In this document: one piece after another, positions 42,608 to 59,628 of the stretch
Layout: the number at the start of each line of letters is the position of its first letter
How positions within the stretch are numbered: position 1 is the first letter of the stretch
Source: Neocallimastix lanati (nom. inval.)
Lineage: Eukaryota; Neocallimastigomycota; Neocallimastigomycetes; Neocallimastigales; Neocallimastigaceae
NCBI GenBank assembly: GCA_016946835.1
Contig: JACVTC010000038.1
Coordinates: forward strand, 603,501-667,500
Length of the DNA: 64,000 nucleotides
Direction: 5' to 3'
Made by a program: the position numbers and the translations under genes
Notes under the pieces: generated by a model
Database searches by the model: none
What the model was told of the DNA's origin: nothing
The model's input: the letters and a program-made list of their open reading frames with translations, nothing else

Positions 42608-43596
42608 CTTGTTTAATTAAATGAATCAGAAATTTAGTAAAAAGATATTTTTGAAGATTTACAAAAAAAAAAAAAAAAAAAATTGAAATATATGTATAAT
42701 AAATATATATTATTTAATTTATGTCAAGGTTATCATTCTATTATTTTTTTAAAAAATATATTATAATTATTTATAGAGTTATTATGAAATAATAAGTATA
42801 TTATAATTTTTATTTAATTAATTTTAATTTAATACGCCTTTTTTTCTTATTATGATTTTTAGTATTTTTTTTTTTCTTCTGTCAATAAATATATAAAATA
42901 ATTATTATTGGTAACTTTTTTAATTATAATTAAATAATATATTTATTCAGATAATTTTAAATATTTATTTATTTATTTATTAAGGTTTTATTTATTTATT
43001 TAATTATGTATATATTTATTTATAATTAATATAAAAAAAAAAAAAGTTAAAATTAAGTAAATTGAATAATAATTTGCTAATTATTATTTATTATTTATTA
43101 AAAATTTTTATTTATATATATATAAAAAAAAAAACAAAGTAAAAAAAAATAAAAATTATGAAATTACAATTTCATATGAAATTTTTATAGTTGGAGATGT
43201 GGAGTGAAGTAGATCTTGATCATCATTTAAAATAAAAAAAAAAATATATTTTTTTTAAATTTTTTTTTTAATTAAATTTTATTAAAGAAAATTAATAAAT
43301 TATTATTATTATTATTATTATTTTTTGATTTTATTTAAACATAAAATTTATGTATGAATTACATTAAATAAATTAAATAAATTAAAAAAAAAAGAAAAAG
43401 AATATTTTACTAAATAAATATATATATATAAATATATAAATATATATAATACCTCTTTCTTTTTCTTTTTCTTTTTCTTTTTTATTTTTATTAAAAAAGA
43501 ACAAGTTTAAAATAAAATTTTGAATTTTAAACAAAGTAATCTTTATAAAAAGATAACAATTTTTTTTTTCTACTAAAAGTAGTTTTATTTGTATTC

Positions 43597-43627
<31 letters not shown>

Positions 43628-43736
43628 TAATTCAACTTCTTGATATTTTCTTATTTACAATCAATTAATAATAAGAATTTATTAAAATTATACTAATTTA
43701 ATTATTGAAAATAAAAATAATACATATATATATAGA

Positions 43737-43769
<33 letters not shown>

Positions 43770-44240
43770 TAAAACAAGTTATATAATTTAATTTTTATAA
43801 TTTTTAAAATATTTATTAATATTTTTTTTTTATCATTTCATTTTATATTAATTATATAATATTTATGATATATATTCTTATTTTCCAATAATAATTAAAA
43901 TAAATAAAAATTATAACAATTAATTAGTAATATAATAAGAAATAAATAATAAAATAATTAAAATTTAAAGGTAAATTAAAACTAATAATAATAAATAAAA
44001 ATAGAAAAAGAATGATTTAAATTCCAATTATTAATTAATAAATAATAATAATTAAATATTATAATAATTAAATATTATATATATACATATCTATTTGTTA
44101 TATTATCGTTTTATTTATATTATTATTATTATTATTATTATTTATTTATTTTTTAAATTTCTTGTATTTTACATTATATGTGAATATTAATTTTATATTA
44201 TTATTAAAAAAAAATTATAATAATATATATACATATTATA
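42210..44240. other. Intergenic AT-rich DNA, no gene seen
   Basis: T and A homopolymers (about 42577-42607 and 43738-43767) and ATTT/TTTA runs. A small GC-richer patch at 43185-43225 has no frame. Nothing was recognised. Confidence 0.7.
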
Positions 44241-44247
44241 TATATAA

Positions 44248-44261
<14 letters not shown>

Positions 44262-44280
<19 letters not shown>

Positions 44281-44284
44281 TTTA
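44262..44284 (+). promoter_or_regulatory. Probable 3' splice site of a 5'-UTR intron
   Basis: A run of about 22 Ts is followed directly by AG, then 11 bases (TATATTTAAT) before the aminotransferase ATG. This matches the poly-T plus TAG acceptors of verified introns here, such as ING intron 1. The start codon may therefore lie in exon 2, after a non-coding first exon. A chance poly-T tract is possible. Confidence 0.4.
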
Positions 44285-44295
44285 GTATATTTAAT

Positions 44296-45462
44296 ATGAA
44301 ATTTGCTGATAGACTTGATAAATTTGGTGCAGAAATTTTTGCTGCCCTTAATGAGAAGAAACTTGCTTGTGAAGCTAAGGGACAAAAAATTTTTAATTTT
44401 TCTGTAGGTACTCCGGATTTTCCCGTTCCAGAACATATTAAAATGGCCCTTGTCGAAGCAGCAAAGGATCCTGATAATTGGAAATATTCTTTAAGAGATA
44501 TACCGGAATTGCTTCAGGCCGTCTGTGATTATTTTAAAAAGCGTTATGGCGTCGATAATATTACTCATGATATGGTCTCGAGTTGTTATGGAACTCAGGA
44601 AGGTTGGGGACATTTAGCTCTTGCTCTTTTAAATAAGGGTGATATCATGCTTTTACCAGATCCTTGCTATCCTGTTTTCCAAGCAGGTACATTCCTTGCT
44701 GAAGCAACTCCATATTACTATCCTCTTACAAAAGAAAATAATTTCCTTCCAGACGTCAATTCTATACCAGTAGATATTGCTAAAAAGGCCAAAGCAATTA
44801 TTATCTCTCTTCCTGCCAATCCTGTAGGAAGTATTGCAAGAGAAGGTATCTATGATGAAATTGTTGCCTGGGCAAAAAAATATGATGTTATTGTTATTCA
44901 TGATAATGCCTACAGTGATATCATTTTTGATGGTAATGTTGGTCAAAGTTTTCTTAAGACCAAGGGTGCTCTTGATGTTGGTGTTGAATTCTTTTCTCTC
45001 TCAAAATCTTTTGATGTTACTGGTGCTAGAATAAGTTTCTTAATAGGTAGAAAAGATATTGTCGCTGCTGCCAAAAAACTTAGAAGTCAAATTGATTTCG
45101 GTATGTTCTTACCTATCCAAAAGGCAGCTATTGCCGCCTTAACTGGACCAGATGATTCTGTAAAGTCACAAAACCTAGAATATCAAGCAAGACGTGATGC
45201 CTGGTGTGGAGGAGCCAGAAAAATAGGTTGGAATATTCCTAATTCTAAGGGATCTATGTTTGTATGGGCACCGGTTCCAGAAGGTCATGGTACCTCCATG
45301 GAGTTCTGTATGGAACTTCTTGAAAAAACAGGAGTACTCTTAACTCCCGGATCTTCATTTGGTCCTTCAGGTGAAGGTTATATAAGAATTGCTCTTGTAG
45401 CTCCTGTTCCAATAATAAACGAAGCATTGAAAGCTATAGATGATAGTAAAATTTTTAAGTAA
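44296..45462 (+). CDS. Class I/II PLP aminotransferase, bacterial DapL-like
   Basis: A complete, intronless gene of 388 aa. It is a fold-type I pyridoxal-phosphate aminotransferase: K237 in SLSKSFDVTGAR is the Schiff-base lysine, N175 (SLPANPVG) and D203 (HDNAYSD) bind the cofactor, R245 fits the phosphate-binding position, and R364 (YIRIAL) fits the substrate-carboxylate arginine. The N-terminal part (FSVGTPDFPVPEHI, then PDPCYPVF and ENNFLPD) resembles bacterial LL-diaminopimelate aminotransferase (DapL) and related Bacillota enzymes more than eukaryotic aspartate or alanine transaminases. The substrate cannot be fixed from sequence alone. The absence of introns, unlike most neighbours, and the bacterial-type sequence suggest acquisition by horizontal transfer, which is well documented in gut fungi. 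No targeting peptide is seen, so it is probably cytosolic. Confidence 0.9.
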   Translation: MKFADRLDKFGAEIFAALNEKKLACEAKGQKIFNFSVGTPDFPVPEHIKMALVEAAKDPDNWKYSLRDIPELLQAVCDYFKKRYGVDNITHDMVSSCYGTQEGWGHLALALLNKGDIMLLPDPCYPVFQAGTFLAEATPYYYPLTKENNFLPDVNSIPVDIAKKAKAIIISLPANPVGSIAREGIYDEIVAWAKKYDVIVIHDNAYSDIIFDGNVGQSFLKTKGALDVGVEFFSLSKSFDVTGARISFLIGRKDIVAAAKKLRSQIDFGMFLPIQKAAIAALTGPDDSVKSQNLEYQARRDAWCGGARKIGWNIPNSKGSMFVWAPVPEGHGTSMEFCMELLEKTGVLLTPGSSFGPSGEGYIRIALVAPVPIINEALKAIDDSKIFK

Positions 45463-45734
45463 GAAGAAAAAGGCAACATCTTTTTAATTATATATATAAT
45501 GTATATATATATGTAAATAATTAAATAATTAACTGTTGTCTAACACTTTTTAACAAAATAATAAATGAATTCATAAATTCATAAATTAATAAATTAATAA
45601 ATAATAAGTTAATAAAATAAAATAAAAATAAAATAAAATAAAATAAAGTAAATAAGTAATAATACAAATAAAGTAAATAAATAATAAAAATAAATACAAT
45701 TAAATACAATTAAATACAATTAAAAAAAAATTAA

Positions 45735-45773
<39 letters not shown>

Positions 45774-45805
45774 TAACTTATTTTATTTATTTATTATATA
45801 TATAT

Positions 45806-45853
<48 letters not shown>

Positions 45854-46409
45854 CATTTTTGTAAATATTTATCTGTCTATTTATATTATGTTTATTTTTA
45901 TGTGAGCATAGTTCATTTCATTATTTCAATATATTGAAGTTTAAAATATTTCTTTTTTATTTTTATTTTATTTTTTTTTATAAATAAATATAAATAATTT
46001 TAATAATAATTATTATTATTATTATTATTATTATTATTTCTTCGTTTTTAAGTATATGTATATGATCAATATTTTAATATATATATATATTTATTTATTT
46101 TTATTTTATTTTATTTTATTTTATTTTTATTTTTTTATAATTTTTTATTTTTAAAATTTTAATTTGTTTTTATGGAAGGTTCTGGTAATATAATTTTTTT
46201 TTTTTTGACTAACAATGCTTGAGTATCATCTATAATTCAAAAGTTAATTAAACTATTATCATTTATCATTTAATTTATTTAAATGTTAAATGATAATTAA
46301 TGAATTAATGAATTAAATGAATATAGAATAATTATATAAATAAATTTTAATAAAAAAAAAAAATATAGTAATATTTCTTTTATCATATTAAAATGGTTTT
46401 TTTTTTTCT

Positions 46410-46410
<1 letters not shown>
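45463..46410. other. Intergenic AT-rich DNA, no gene seen
   Basis: Holds AATACAATTAA-type direct repeats (about 45690-45720, TAAATACAAT x3), an AAT run near 45740-45767 and a T homopolymer of about 44 (45810-45853). No gene was recognised. Confidence 0.7.
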
Positions 46411-46463
<53 letters not shown>

Positions 46464-46465
<2 letters not shown>

Positions 46466-46587
46466 TCTAGTGGTTAGTACTCCCGGGACGAGTATACATA
46501 CACGCATAAGGTTTTTGGGTGGTCCTTGCTCATGCTATCTTAAAATTTAAATTTATATGAGGGAGGTAGGGTAATTTTCCTCCCCTA

Positions 46588-46623
<36 letters not shown>

Positions 46624-46740
46624 GATTTTCCCTTTAAATAAAGTTTGAAAAGTTTTTAATCGTCATGATTAAGTATATATATATATATATTGTTTCGGAC
46701 TCTAACAAGGGTATGGTCAATTAATAACTATGTACAATAA
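46464..46740 (+). other. GC-rich island with tRNA-D-arm-like box A and hairpin
   Basis: The island lies between T homopolymers (about 46411-46463, 46591-46620). Its left end reads TCTAGTGGTTAGTACTCCCG, which matches the D-arm/box A region of eukaryotic tRNA-His/Asp/Glu genes (TAGTGGTTAGTA). No anticodon arm, T arm or canonical box B follows, so it is not a tRNA. At about 46564-46591, AGGTAGGG and CCCTACCT form an 8-bp stem that leads straight into the second T run, like a Pol III terminator. A second GC-richer patch (46685-46735) follows. It could be a SINE fragment or a small Pol III transcript. Read on the minus strand, the left T run would be a poly-A tail. Confidence 0.4.
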
Positions 46741-46841
46741 AATTTAAAAAAAAAAAAAAAATAAAATAAAATAAAATAATAATAATAATAAAAAAATAAT
46801 AAATAAAAAATAAAAAAAATTAATAATAATAATAAAAAAAA

Positions 46842-46842
46842 G

Positions 46843-46923
<81 letters not shown>
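46842..46923. repeat. (AAT)n array
   Basis: About 27 AAT units preceded by irregular AATAAAAAA sequence, in intergenic DNA 3' of the first Zn2Cys6 gene. Confidence 0.93.
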
Positions 46924-46928
<5 letters not shown>

Positions 46929-47351
46929 GAAATAAAAAATGTTATTATTCTTAAATTATTTTTAGTTTATAAAATAAAAACACATACTTTATATATTAAA
47001 TATTAATAGATATACTCATTTATTCATTAATAGTTTATTATTTTTATTTGTACTTTATTTTTATTTTTATTTTTTTTTTTAAATGTTAAGTTATGATGGA
47101 TTAGACAATTTTAAATAAATAAATAAATATATATGTTTATATATATTATATACATACATTGATTTAAAATGATGTTTAAAGAAATAATAAAAAAAAAAGA
47201 AAAAAAGAGAAAAGGATATATAAATTATAAATTAAATTATTTTTATTAAATATAAATGTAGATAAAATTTTAAATAAAAAAAATTTTTTTTTATTATTTA
47301 ATATTAATTATTATTATTATTATTATTATTATTATTTTAATTTTTTATTTT

Positions 47352-47388
<37 letters not shown>

Positions 47389-47392
<4 letters not shown>

Positions 47393-48212
47393 TGGAAAAT
47401 ATCACGAATATTAATTTGGAAGGTTTTTTCTTTTACTGATTTTTCTGCTTGATATATTAATAATTTAACTTCTCTTATGTAGACTTGAACATTAACAAAA
47501 TACGTTCTCATCTGTTTTAATAAATCTAAATAGAAATAGCAGGGGGCCAAAGTTTCTTGAGGGAAGGATGAGAAAATAGAATATTTAGTGGATTGTGTTT
47601 TACCTTGTTTTTCTTGTTTAATATATTTGCTTTCTTGGGTGGCGACATAACGTAAAATATAGATGACAACACATTGATAGAAGGCCCATGCCTTACCATA
47701 TGAAAATCGTAATGGTAAATTATTTTTTAATTCTGCCACTTCATATAAAAGTTTTAAAGCAATAGAGCAATCATCTGCACTTTTAGAAACAATGGCAATT
47801 GATTTTGCAATTGGATATATTTTCATTTTTTCGGTATCATTGATAACGTCTAAAATTAATATACGATTAATATAAATTCTTTCAGCAATTGTTATTAAAA
47901 AGAAATTTATCCATTTCTTTTGTTCTAAAAAATCTTTTGAAATTTGTAATAACATTTTAAACATATCATAACTTGTTTTTCTTATTTCATCATTATTATC
48001 ATCCTTTAATTGTTCGTTACTAATTAAACGATTGTTTGGAGAGAAAAAATTTTCATTTCGTGAGATATTTTTGATAATAGTTAAATAGTTATTCCGACTG
48101 TCATGTTTTTGTTTATCATCATTATTATTCAAAATAATAATATTATTATTAATATTATTATTATTACTATTATTATTACTATTATTATTACTATTATTAT
48201 TATTATTATTAC

Positions 48213-48243
<31 letters not shown>

Positions 48244-48351
48244 TATATTATTAATATTAATATTATTATTATTTGTATTATTCGTATCAACTTCACTATT
48301 ACTATTATTGTTATTGAAATCAGTATTTATATTGTTGTTATAATATTTTGC

Positions 48352-48407
<56 letters not shown>

Positions 48408-49179
48408 CATTGCTATTATTAAAGTATTGGGTATTTTTTTTATCATTAGTATTGTTATCAATGGTATTATTATTATTAGTATTACTATTATTATTATTAA
48501 TATTAGAATTTTCCATACTAGGATTATTATCATTAAAGTTATTATTATCATCTTTTGAAAGATTTATTTTTTGTTTAATTGGGCTTCTTATGCTATTTTG
48601 ATCAAAATTTTGTTTATTTGAATTAGAATTTTGATTGGTGAAAGTATTATGAGAAGAAGATTTTTTTTTACGCTTTTCATTACCTTCAGATAATTCTAAA
48701 TAATACGAAAAATCTTCAGATATATCATTGAAACGGATTAATGATATATTATCAATATTTTTTAAGAAATAATGTTGTGTTTTCAAAATATCAATATTAA
48801 GACAATCAATGTCTTCAATATTAAAATCATTTCCTTTAATCTTTTGTGCTATATGAACTACTTCCAAAAGAAATGTTGCAACACATAATACGTAATATTC
48901 ATAATCGGTTGAGAAAACTTTTGTTGTTAAACTAATTAAAAGATTTGAACGATCTTTTATAAATTGTCTTAACTGTTCATTACTTACTTCATCTTTATAT
49001 ATAAGACAAATCCAGGTGTCATATCCTAATATAATTAATGCGATAGTTTTCATATTTTCTATATCCTCTTTTAATAAATATTTATTTTTCTTTATATTCA
49101 TAAAATATAATGAATTATTAATAACAATTTTAGTTCCTAACCCTGAATAAAGCCATGATTGGCTTTTTCCCGATTCTAA

Positions 49180-49224
<45 letters not shown>

Positions 49225-50566
49225 ATTTAATATATAATACTAATAACAAAAATAATATTAAAATGATATAAAAAAATTATAATTAATTAATTATTTATTT
49301 ATTATTATTACAATATAATAATGAAATAATTATTATATTTATGATATGTCTATTTAAATAATTATTTATAATTAAAATCTTAAATTTAAAATAATTTAAC
49401 CCAAAGAAAAATAAATAAAATAAAAAATATTTTACCAAAAATTGTGACTAAGAAAATGGCTTGTAATAGTTGAACATTGACAATACCGTAATTTTGTAAA
49501 ATTAATGCTTTTGATTTTTCAATATATTCAGTTGCTTTTGATATATTTGAATTAGGTTGAAAAAGATATGCCATTCCATACATTGCAAAAAGTAAATATT
49601 TTGAGAGAGTACCATTCTTTACATGAACAGCAAAAGATTTATAATTTATTACTGGAAAATTTGGATGGAAATATTTATAATAATAATTTATGACTATATA
49701 ATTTATTAATTCAGAACCAATAATTGAGTTGTCATTTATATTTAATTTATCTTTAAAATTAATACATTCATTATATGCAATAAAATCATTAAATATACTT
49801 GGTGTAATTTTAAAATCATAAGTTAACTCTGAATTTTTAGTTATAATATTTTCAATTACTGAATAATTATAATTACTTGTATGTTCATTTAAATTAGCTT
49901 CGTCCATAATATCTTTTTTTTTTTTTAATTATTATTATTTTTTTAATTATTATTTTTTTTTTAATTATTATTTTTTTTTAATTATTAATATTATTTTTAA
50001 TTATTAATATTATTTTTTTTAATTATTTTTTTATTTTATTTTATTTTATTTTATTAGTTTTAATATATAAATGAATAAAATATATATATATAAAATATAT
50101 AAAATAAAATGATAAAATTATTTAAGTATTTTATAAATGTATCTGATAAAATATAAGTATACATATATATTTTTATATACCTGAATCATTATCATTTTTA
50201 CTTCCCTTTTCATGTTTTTTATACTTTCTCTTCTTTCTCTTTTGTTGAGGACCTATTATTACAATTGTTTTAAAATATTTTATATTAAAATTTAAACTAT
50301 AAATTATTAATTATAATTTAAAAAAAAAAAAAAAAGTTATATTACCTCTTTTTTTAGGGAATGGATTATAATAACAAACATAATTATATTGTTGACAAGT
50401 TAAACACTTTGGTCTTTCACCTGTACACTTTCTTCTTTTTTTACGGCAACTATATTTTAATTTTAATAAATTTATAAATCATCATATAATTACTTATATA
50501 TATTAAAATTTATATATTTATATATTTATAGAAAAAAAAAAAAAAAGTTTTATATCTTTAAAGAAA

Positions 50567-50600
<34 letters not shown>

Positions 50601-50919
50601 CACATATATATATATTTTACTTTTCACAAGCCTGTGTCACTTTTTTTCGTTGTTTTCCTTGCTTATTTTCAATGCTTTTAGTATTATTACTATTTGTGGG
50701 AATATATTTCTCATTACCATTATTTACGCCTTCTATCCTGTTTTGAGATAAATTAGAATTATTATTATTTAAAATTTTACCATTATTTGACGTATTACTA
50801 CTGGTTGCATCTGACATACTATTTTCATATTTCATATTATTTTCAGAAGTGTTATTAATAATAATATTTTTATTGTATTGACTATTATTATCAAATTGAT
50901 TAGTATTATAATTATTATA

Positions 50920-50964
<45 letters not shown>

Positions 50965-51174
50965 AAAATAATCGTTATTTTCGTATTGACTGCTTTCAAT
51001 TAATTTATTATGTTCATATTGGTTATTTATATTATACGTATTATATAAGTTTTTATTTTCATATTGAGGATTTCTTTCATAAAAGTAATTATTATTTTCA
51101 CTTTGGTGATTATTTTCATATGAACTATTGCCACTTTCATATGAATTATAATTCATTTCATTATCTTTCTTCAT
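47389..51174 (-). CDS. Zn2Cys6 fungal transcription factor, paralogue A
   Basis: Five exons (minus): 51174-50621, 50449-50346, 50252-50181, 49912-49436 and 49175-47389, giving 997 aa. The Zn2Cys6 binuclear cluster (C183, C186, C193, C200, C203, C210) reads C-x2-C-x6-C-x6-C-x2-C-x6-C, with basic CRKKRRKC between the ligands. It binds DNA, typically CGG-type half sites. The next exon encodes a basic linker (GPQQKRKKRKYKKH), a likely nuclear signal. Exon 4 and the start of exon 5 hold the fungal-specific middle homology region (YYYKYFHPNFPVINYKSF; SWLYSGLG). Residues about 577-762 are nearly pure Asn/Ser. The C-terminal part keeps blocks shared with the paralogues (YPIAKSIAIVSKSADDCS; SSFPQETLAPCYFYLDLL). 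The N-terminal exon is rich in YEN/NNN. The stop codon runs straight into an A tract of about 34 in the coding sense. Confidence 0.93.
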
Positions 51175-51574
51175 AATAACAGTATTAAAAATTTTTATTT
51201 ATAATAATTGATTTTCAAAAATATTTCTTAACTACGAAATATGATTAATTAAAATATAAAAAGGTAAAAAAGAAAAAGAAAAAAATAAAATAAAAAAAGG
51301 CTTTGCCATAAATACAAATATTGCTTTACATATCTTAATAAAAAAAAAGCTACTAGAGTTAAAAAATTATAACTTATACTTTTAAAAAAGGTTATATATA
51401 TATCTAAATTTTATTTTTATTTTATAATAATATATTATAATATAAAGATTATAAATTATTAAATATGGAGTAACATTATATATTGATTAGATTATATAAG
51501 TTAGGAATTTTTATATCCACAATTTTATTACAGATAAATATATTAAAAAAAAAAAAAAAGAATTAAAATTAAAT

Positions 51575-56563
<4,989 letters not shown>

Positions 56564-57732
56564 AATTATTGATTGCCTATTCAGATGATTATCTTATTTT
56601 TAATCATAAAAATATTTTTTTGTACTTTGAATTGTTTTCTTCTTCTATAAATAATTTACTTGTTTGTTCTAATTTTTTTTTTTAACTGTTTATTAATTTT
56701 TCCAATATATTAAAATCAAAATCTAAAGAATTCATCTAGTATTTTATTTTTCTCAATTTTTTTAAAAAATAAAATGATATAATTTATACAAAAATTAAGA
56801 TTATTTTTTAAAAAAATAATATATATATAAGTGAAAATAAATAAAAATAATATTTAAACAATTAAAGAAAACAAAAAGAAAAAGATAAAAAAGAAAAAAG
56901 AAAAAAAGAAAGGAAAATAAAAGGTATAAAAGAATTAATAATAATAATAATAAATTAGATTATAATGATATTAATTGCAAAAAGAATTATATATATATTT
57001 TATATTTTATATTTTTATATTTTATTGTATTATAGTTTGGTTTTATATTTATTTTATTTTATTTTATTTTATTTTTTTATTTTATTTCATTATTTTATAT
57101 TCATTTATTTCTTTTCTTTTTTTTTTTTTATATATATATATATATTTATTTTATAGATATTTGTTATTATAAACTATAATTTTTACTATGAATCAAAAAT
57201 TTCTATATACATTTATATATTTATATATATTAATTTGTTCAAAATAAATAAAAAAATTCTTTTGGAAAAAAAAAACTTAATTTATTATATCTATAGTTTA
57301 TACTATTATATTTATTTTTCTTTTCTTTTATTACCATTAAAAGTCTTTAAACAATAAAAAAAAAAAAAAAAAAAAAAAAGGAAAAATTTTTATAATTTTT
57401 ATTTTTTAAGTCTTTTGAAGTATTTACGAATTGTCAATATTAAAAAGTGGGTTATTTTTGAATATATATTCAATATTTTATTTTTTGTTGAATATTTCAA
57501 TAAAAAAAAAATAAAATAAAAAAAAAAATAAAATAAAAAAAATAAAAAAAATAAAAAAAAATAAAAATTATAATTATAATAATATTAATAATTTTACTTT
57601 AATTACTGTTTATCTGAAAAATAACCAATAAAATTCATTAAACTACGAAGTATGTCGTATATATATTGATAAATGGTTATATCAATAACCGTCTATCTAT
57701 ATATTAATTATTAAATTTTATTCTATATTATT
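56564..57732. other. Intergenic AT-rich DNA upstream of paralogue B
   Basis: Likely contains the promoter of paralogue B at its left end. A-rich AAAATAAAA runs occupy about 57500-57570. No gene was recognised. A small hairpin (GGTTAT-ATCA-ATAACC) lies near 57676-57691. Confidence 0.65.
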
Positions 57733-58030
57733 GGGGATAGATTGAGCATTCCCCAATGTGACGTATATGTTTATAAAATAAAGCCATACATTTTTAAGAT
57801 ATTTATCACAATCATAAATAAATATATAAATAATTAATATTTAAAAGAAATAATAATATATTCTATTAAAAAAGAATTTAAAAATTTATTTTTATAATCG
57901 AGTATTAATAAATTATATATATATATATAAAAAAAGAATATTTATTATTTATTTATTATTTATTTTATTTTTAAAAAAACAAGCCACATACAAAATAAGC
58001 CACATTGAGAAATGCACGATTGAGAAATGA
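57733..58030. mobile_element. Second foldback element with 15-bp iterated unit
   Basis: The left end contains GCATTCCCCAATGTGAC. The right end (about 57996-58014) contains GCCACATTGAGAAATGC, whose reverse complement matches the left end at 14 of 17 positions. The right arm is three tandem 15-bp units (TTGAGAAATGCACGA, TTGAGAAATGAACGA, TTGGGAAAAGGCACT). Their reverse complements share the core GCATTTC-(G/T)-C with the units of the foldback at 5740-5960. A further TAATGTGGCGTGC lies at about 58299-58311 and may be another terminal copy. There is no ORF, which fits a non-autonomous element. Confidence 0.5.
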
Positions 58031-59062
58031 ACGATTGGGAAAAGGCACTAAATTCTATATTATTTACTATTAATGGTTTTTACTGTGTATTTCTATTTAA
58101 AATCAATATTTCACTTTTTATTTTATTTTTTTTTTTGTTTTACTTTTATTAATACTATTCATCTTTATTATATTTTATTATTTATTATTTATATACATAT
58201 TTCTTTAATCTTATTTTTTATTTATTTTTTTTTTTTTAATAATTATTTAAGATATATTAAAGAGGAGTGTTGTATTTTGAAATTGTACTATTGCATTTAG
58301 TAATGTGGCGTGCTAAATATATATATATTAATTAAAGCACTATACAAATAATCATAAAAAGTTTAAAAATTTTTTTTTATCTCTTTCTGAAACTTATATT
58401 TAAATATTTTATTTTTAAAGAATATTTTATTTATATATTTATTTTAAAGATTAGTTTATTTTTAAGGACATTTAAATTATATTTATATATATATATACTT
58501 TTAAGAAAATTTAAAAAGAATTTTTTTTGAAAAATACGTATATAATGAAATTTTTTTTTTTAAAAATAAAATTACCTTTATAATTATTATTATTATCTGT
58601 TGTTGTCATTATTAATGTAATTATCTAATATAACAAATATATATAGAGTTATAAAAATATGTATTTTTTAATTATTTAATTATTTGTTTAAACGAAAAAC
58701 ATTTTATGGCGGTAATTACATTATCAAAAAGCCACAAAAAATACATTTATACATTTATACATTTATATTTAAATTAATTTTAAAATTTTCTTCCGTAGTA
58801 TAAATTTTTGATGTATTTACATATATATATATATACAGAATAGACTTTGGATAATTATAATGTCAATTTAGAATATCTGTATCAAATGGATAATATCTGA
58901 AATAAAATACAAATAAAAATATATTTTAAATTTGTTAAGTAATAAAACAATGATAAACGAATTTATATTTATTTAATTATTTAATTATTTAATTATTTAA
59001 TTATTTATTTAATTATTTATTTATTAATTATTTATTTATTATTCAATTATTTATTATTAATA
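58031..59062. other. Intergenic DNA with one splice-competent mini-ORF
   Basis: AT-rich. On the minus strand, 58609-58576 (ATG, Thr/Asn-rich, GTAATT donor) could splice to 58386 (TTTCAG acceptor) and reach TGA within 12 codons, giving a peptide of about 23 aa (starting MTTTDNNNNNYKERDKKK). Both signals are good, but the product is too short to call a gene. Nothing else was recognised. Confidence 0.35.
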
Positions 59063-59247
59063 TATTTATTATTTATTATTTACTTATTATTATTTATTAT
59101 TATTTATTATTTATTATTTATTATTTACTTATTATAATTTATTATTTATTATTTATTATTTATTATTTACTTATTATTATTTATTATTATTTATTATTAT
59201 TTATTATTTATTATTTATTATTTATTATTTTATTATTTATTATTTAT
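59063..59247. repeat. (TTATTTA)n heptamer array, imperfect
   Basis: Irregular TTATTTA units mixed with TTATTATTTA and ACTTATTA variants, in the same orientation as the large array at 2098-4172. Confidence 0.85.
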
Positions 59248-59336
59248 TTATTTTAATCATTAAATTTATGTAATAATTAATATTAAATATATTAATTTCA
59301 ATTATAATTAATTTTTGATATTTTTGATATAATACT

Positions 59337-59375
<39 letters not shown>

Positions 59376-59628
59376 AAAATTGTTTTTAAAGAAAATAACT
59401 TTAAAAAGTATTAATTATTTATGGTTTTATTACGAAATAGAAATACTTTATTTCATAATTAACCTTATTTTATTATTTTTATTAATTATTAATTATGAAT
59501 AAATATATTATGAATTTATTTTTTATTATTTATTACATAATTACATTTATTTATTTTTATTATTTATTATTATTATTATTTATTATTATTTATTATTATT
59601 ATTTATTATTATTATTATTAGAATTGTT

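Noticed and set aside
44296-45462. Firm assignment as LL-diaminopimelate aminotransferase (dapL)
   Set aside because: The resemblance is clear at family level, but the substrate-specific residues cannot be judged without an alignment, so no gene symbol is given.
46464-46540. A complete tRNA gene
   Set aside because: Only the D-arm-like segment matches; there is no acceptor stem pair, anticodon arm or T arm with GGTTCGA-type box B.
48103-48601. Plus-strand Ile/Leu-rich frames opposite the regulators
   Set aside because: They are antisense readings of the Asn-rich linker of paralogue A; the same holds at 53261-53758 and 61688-61999.
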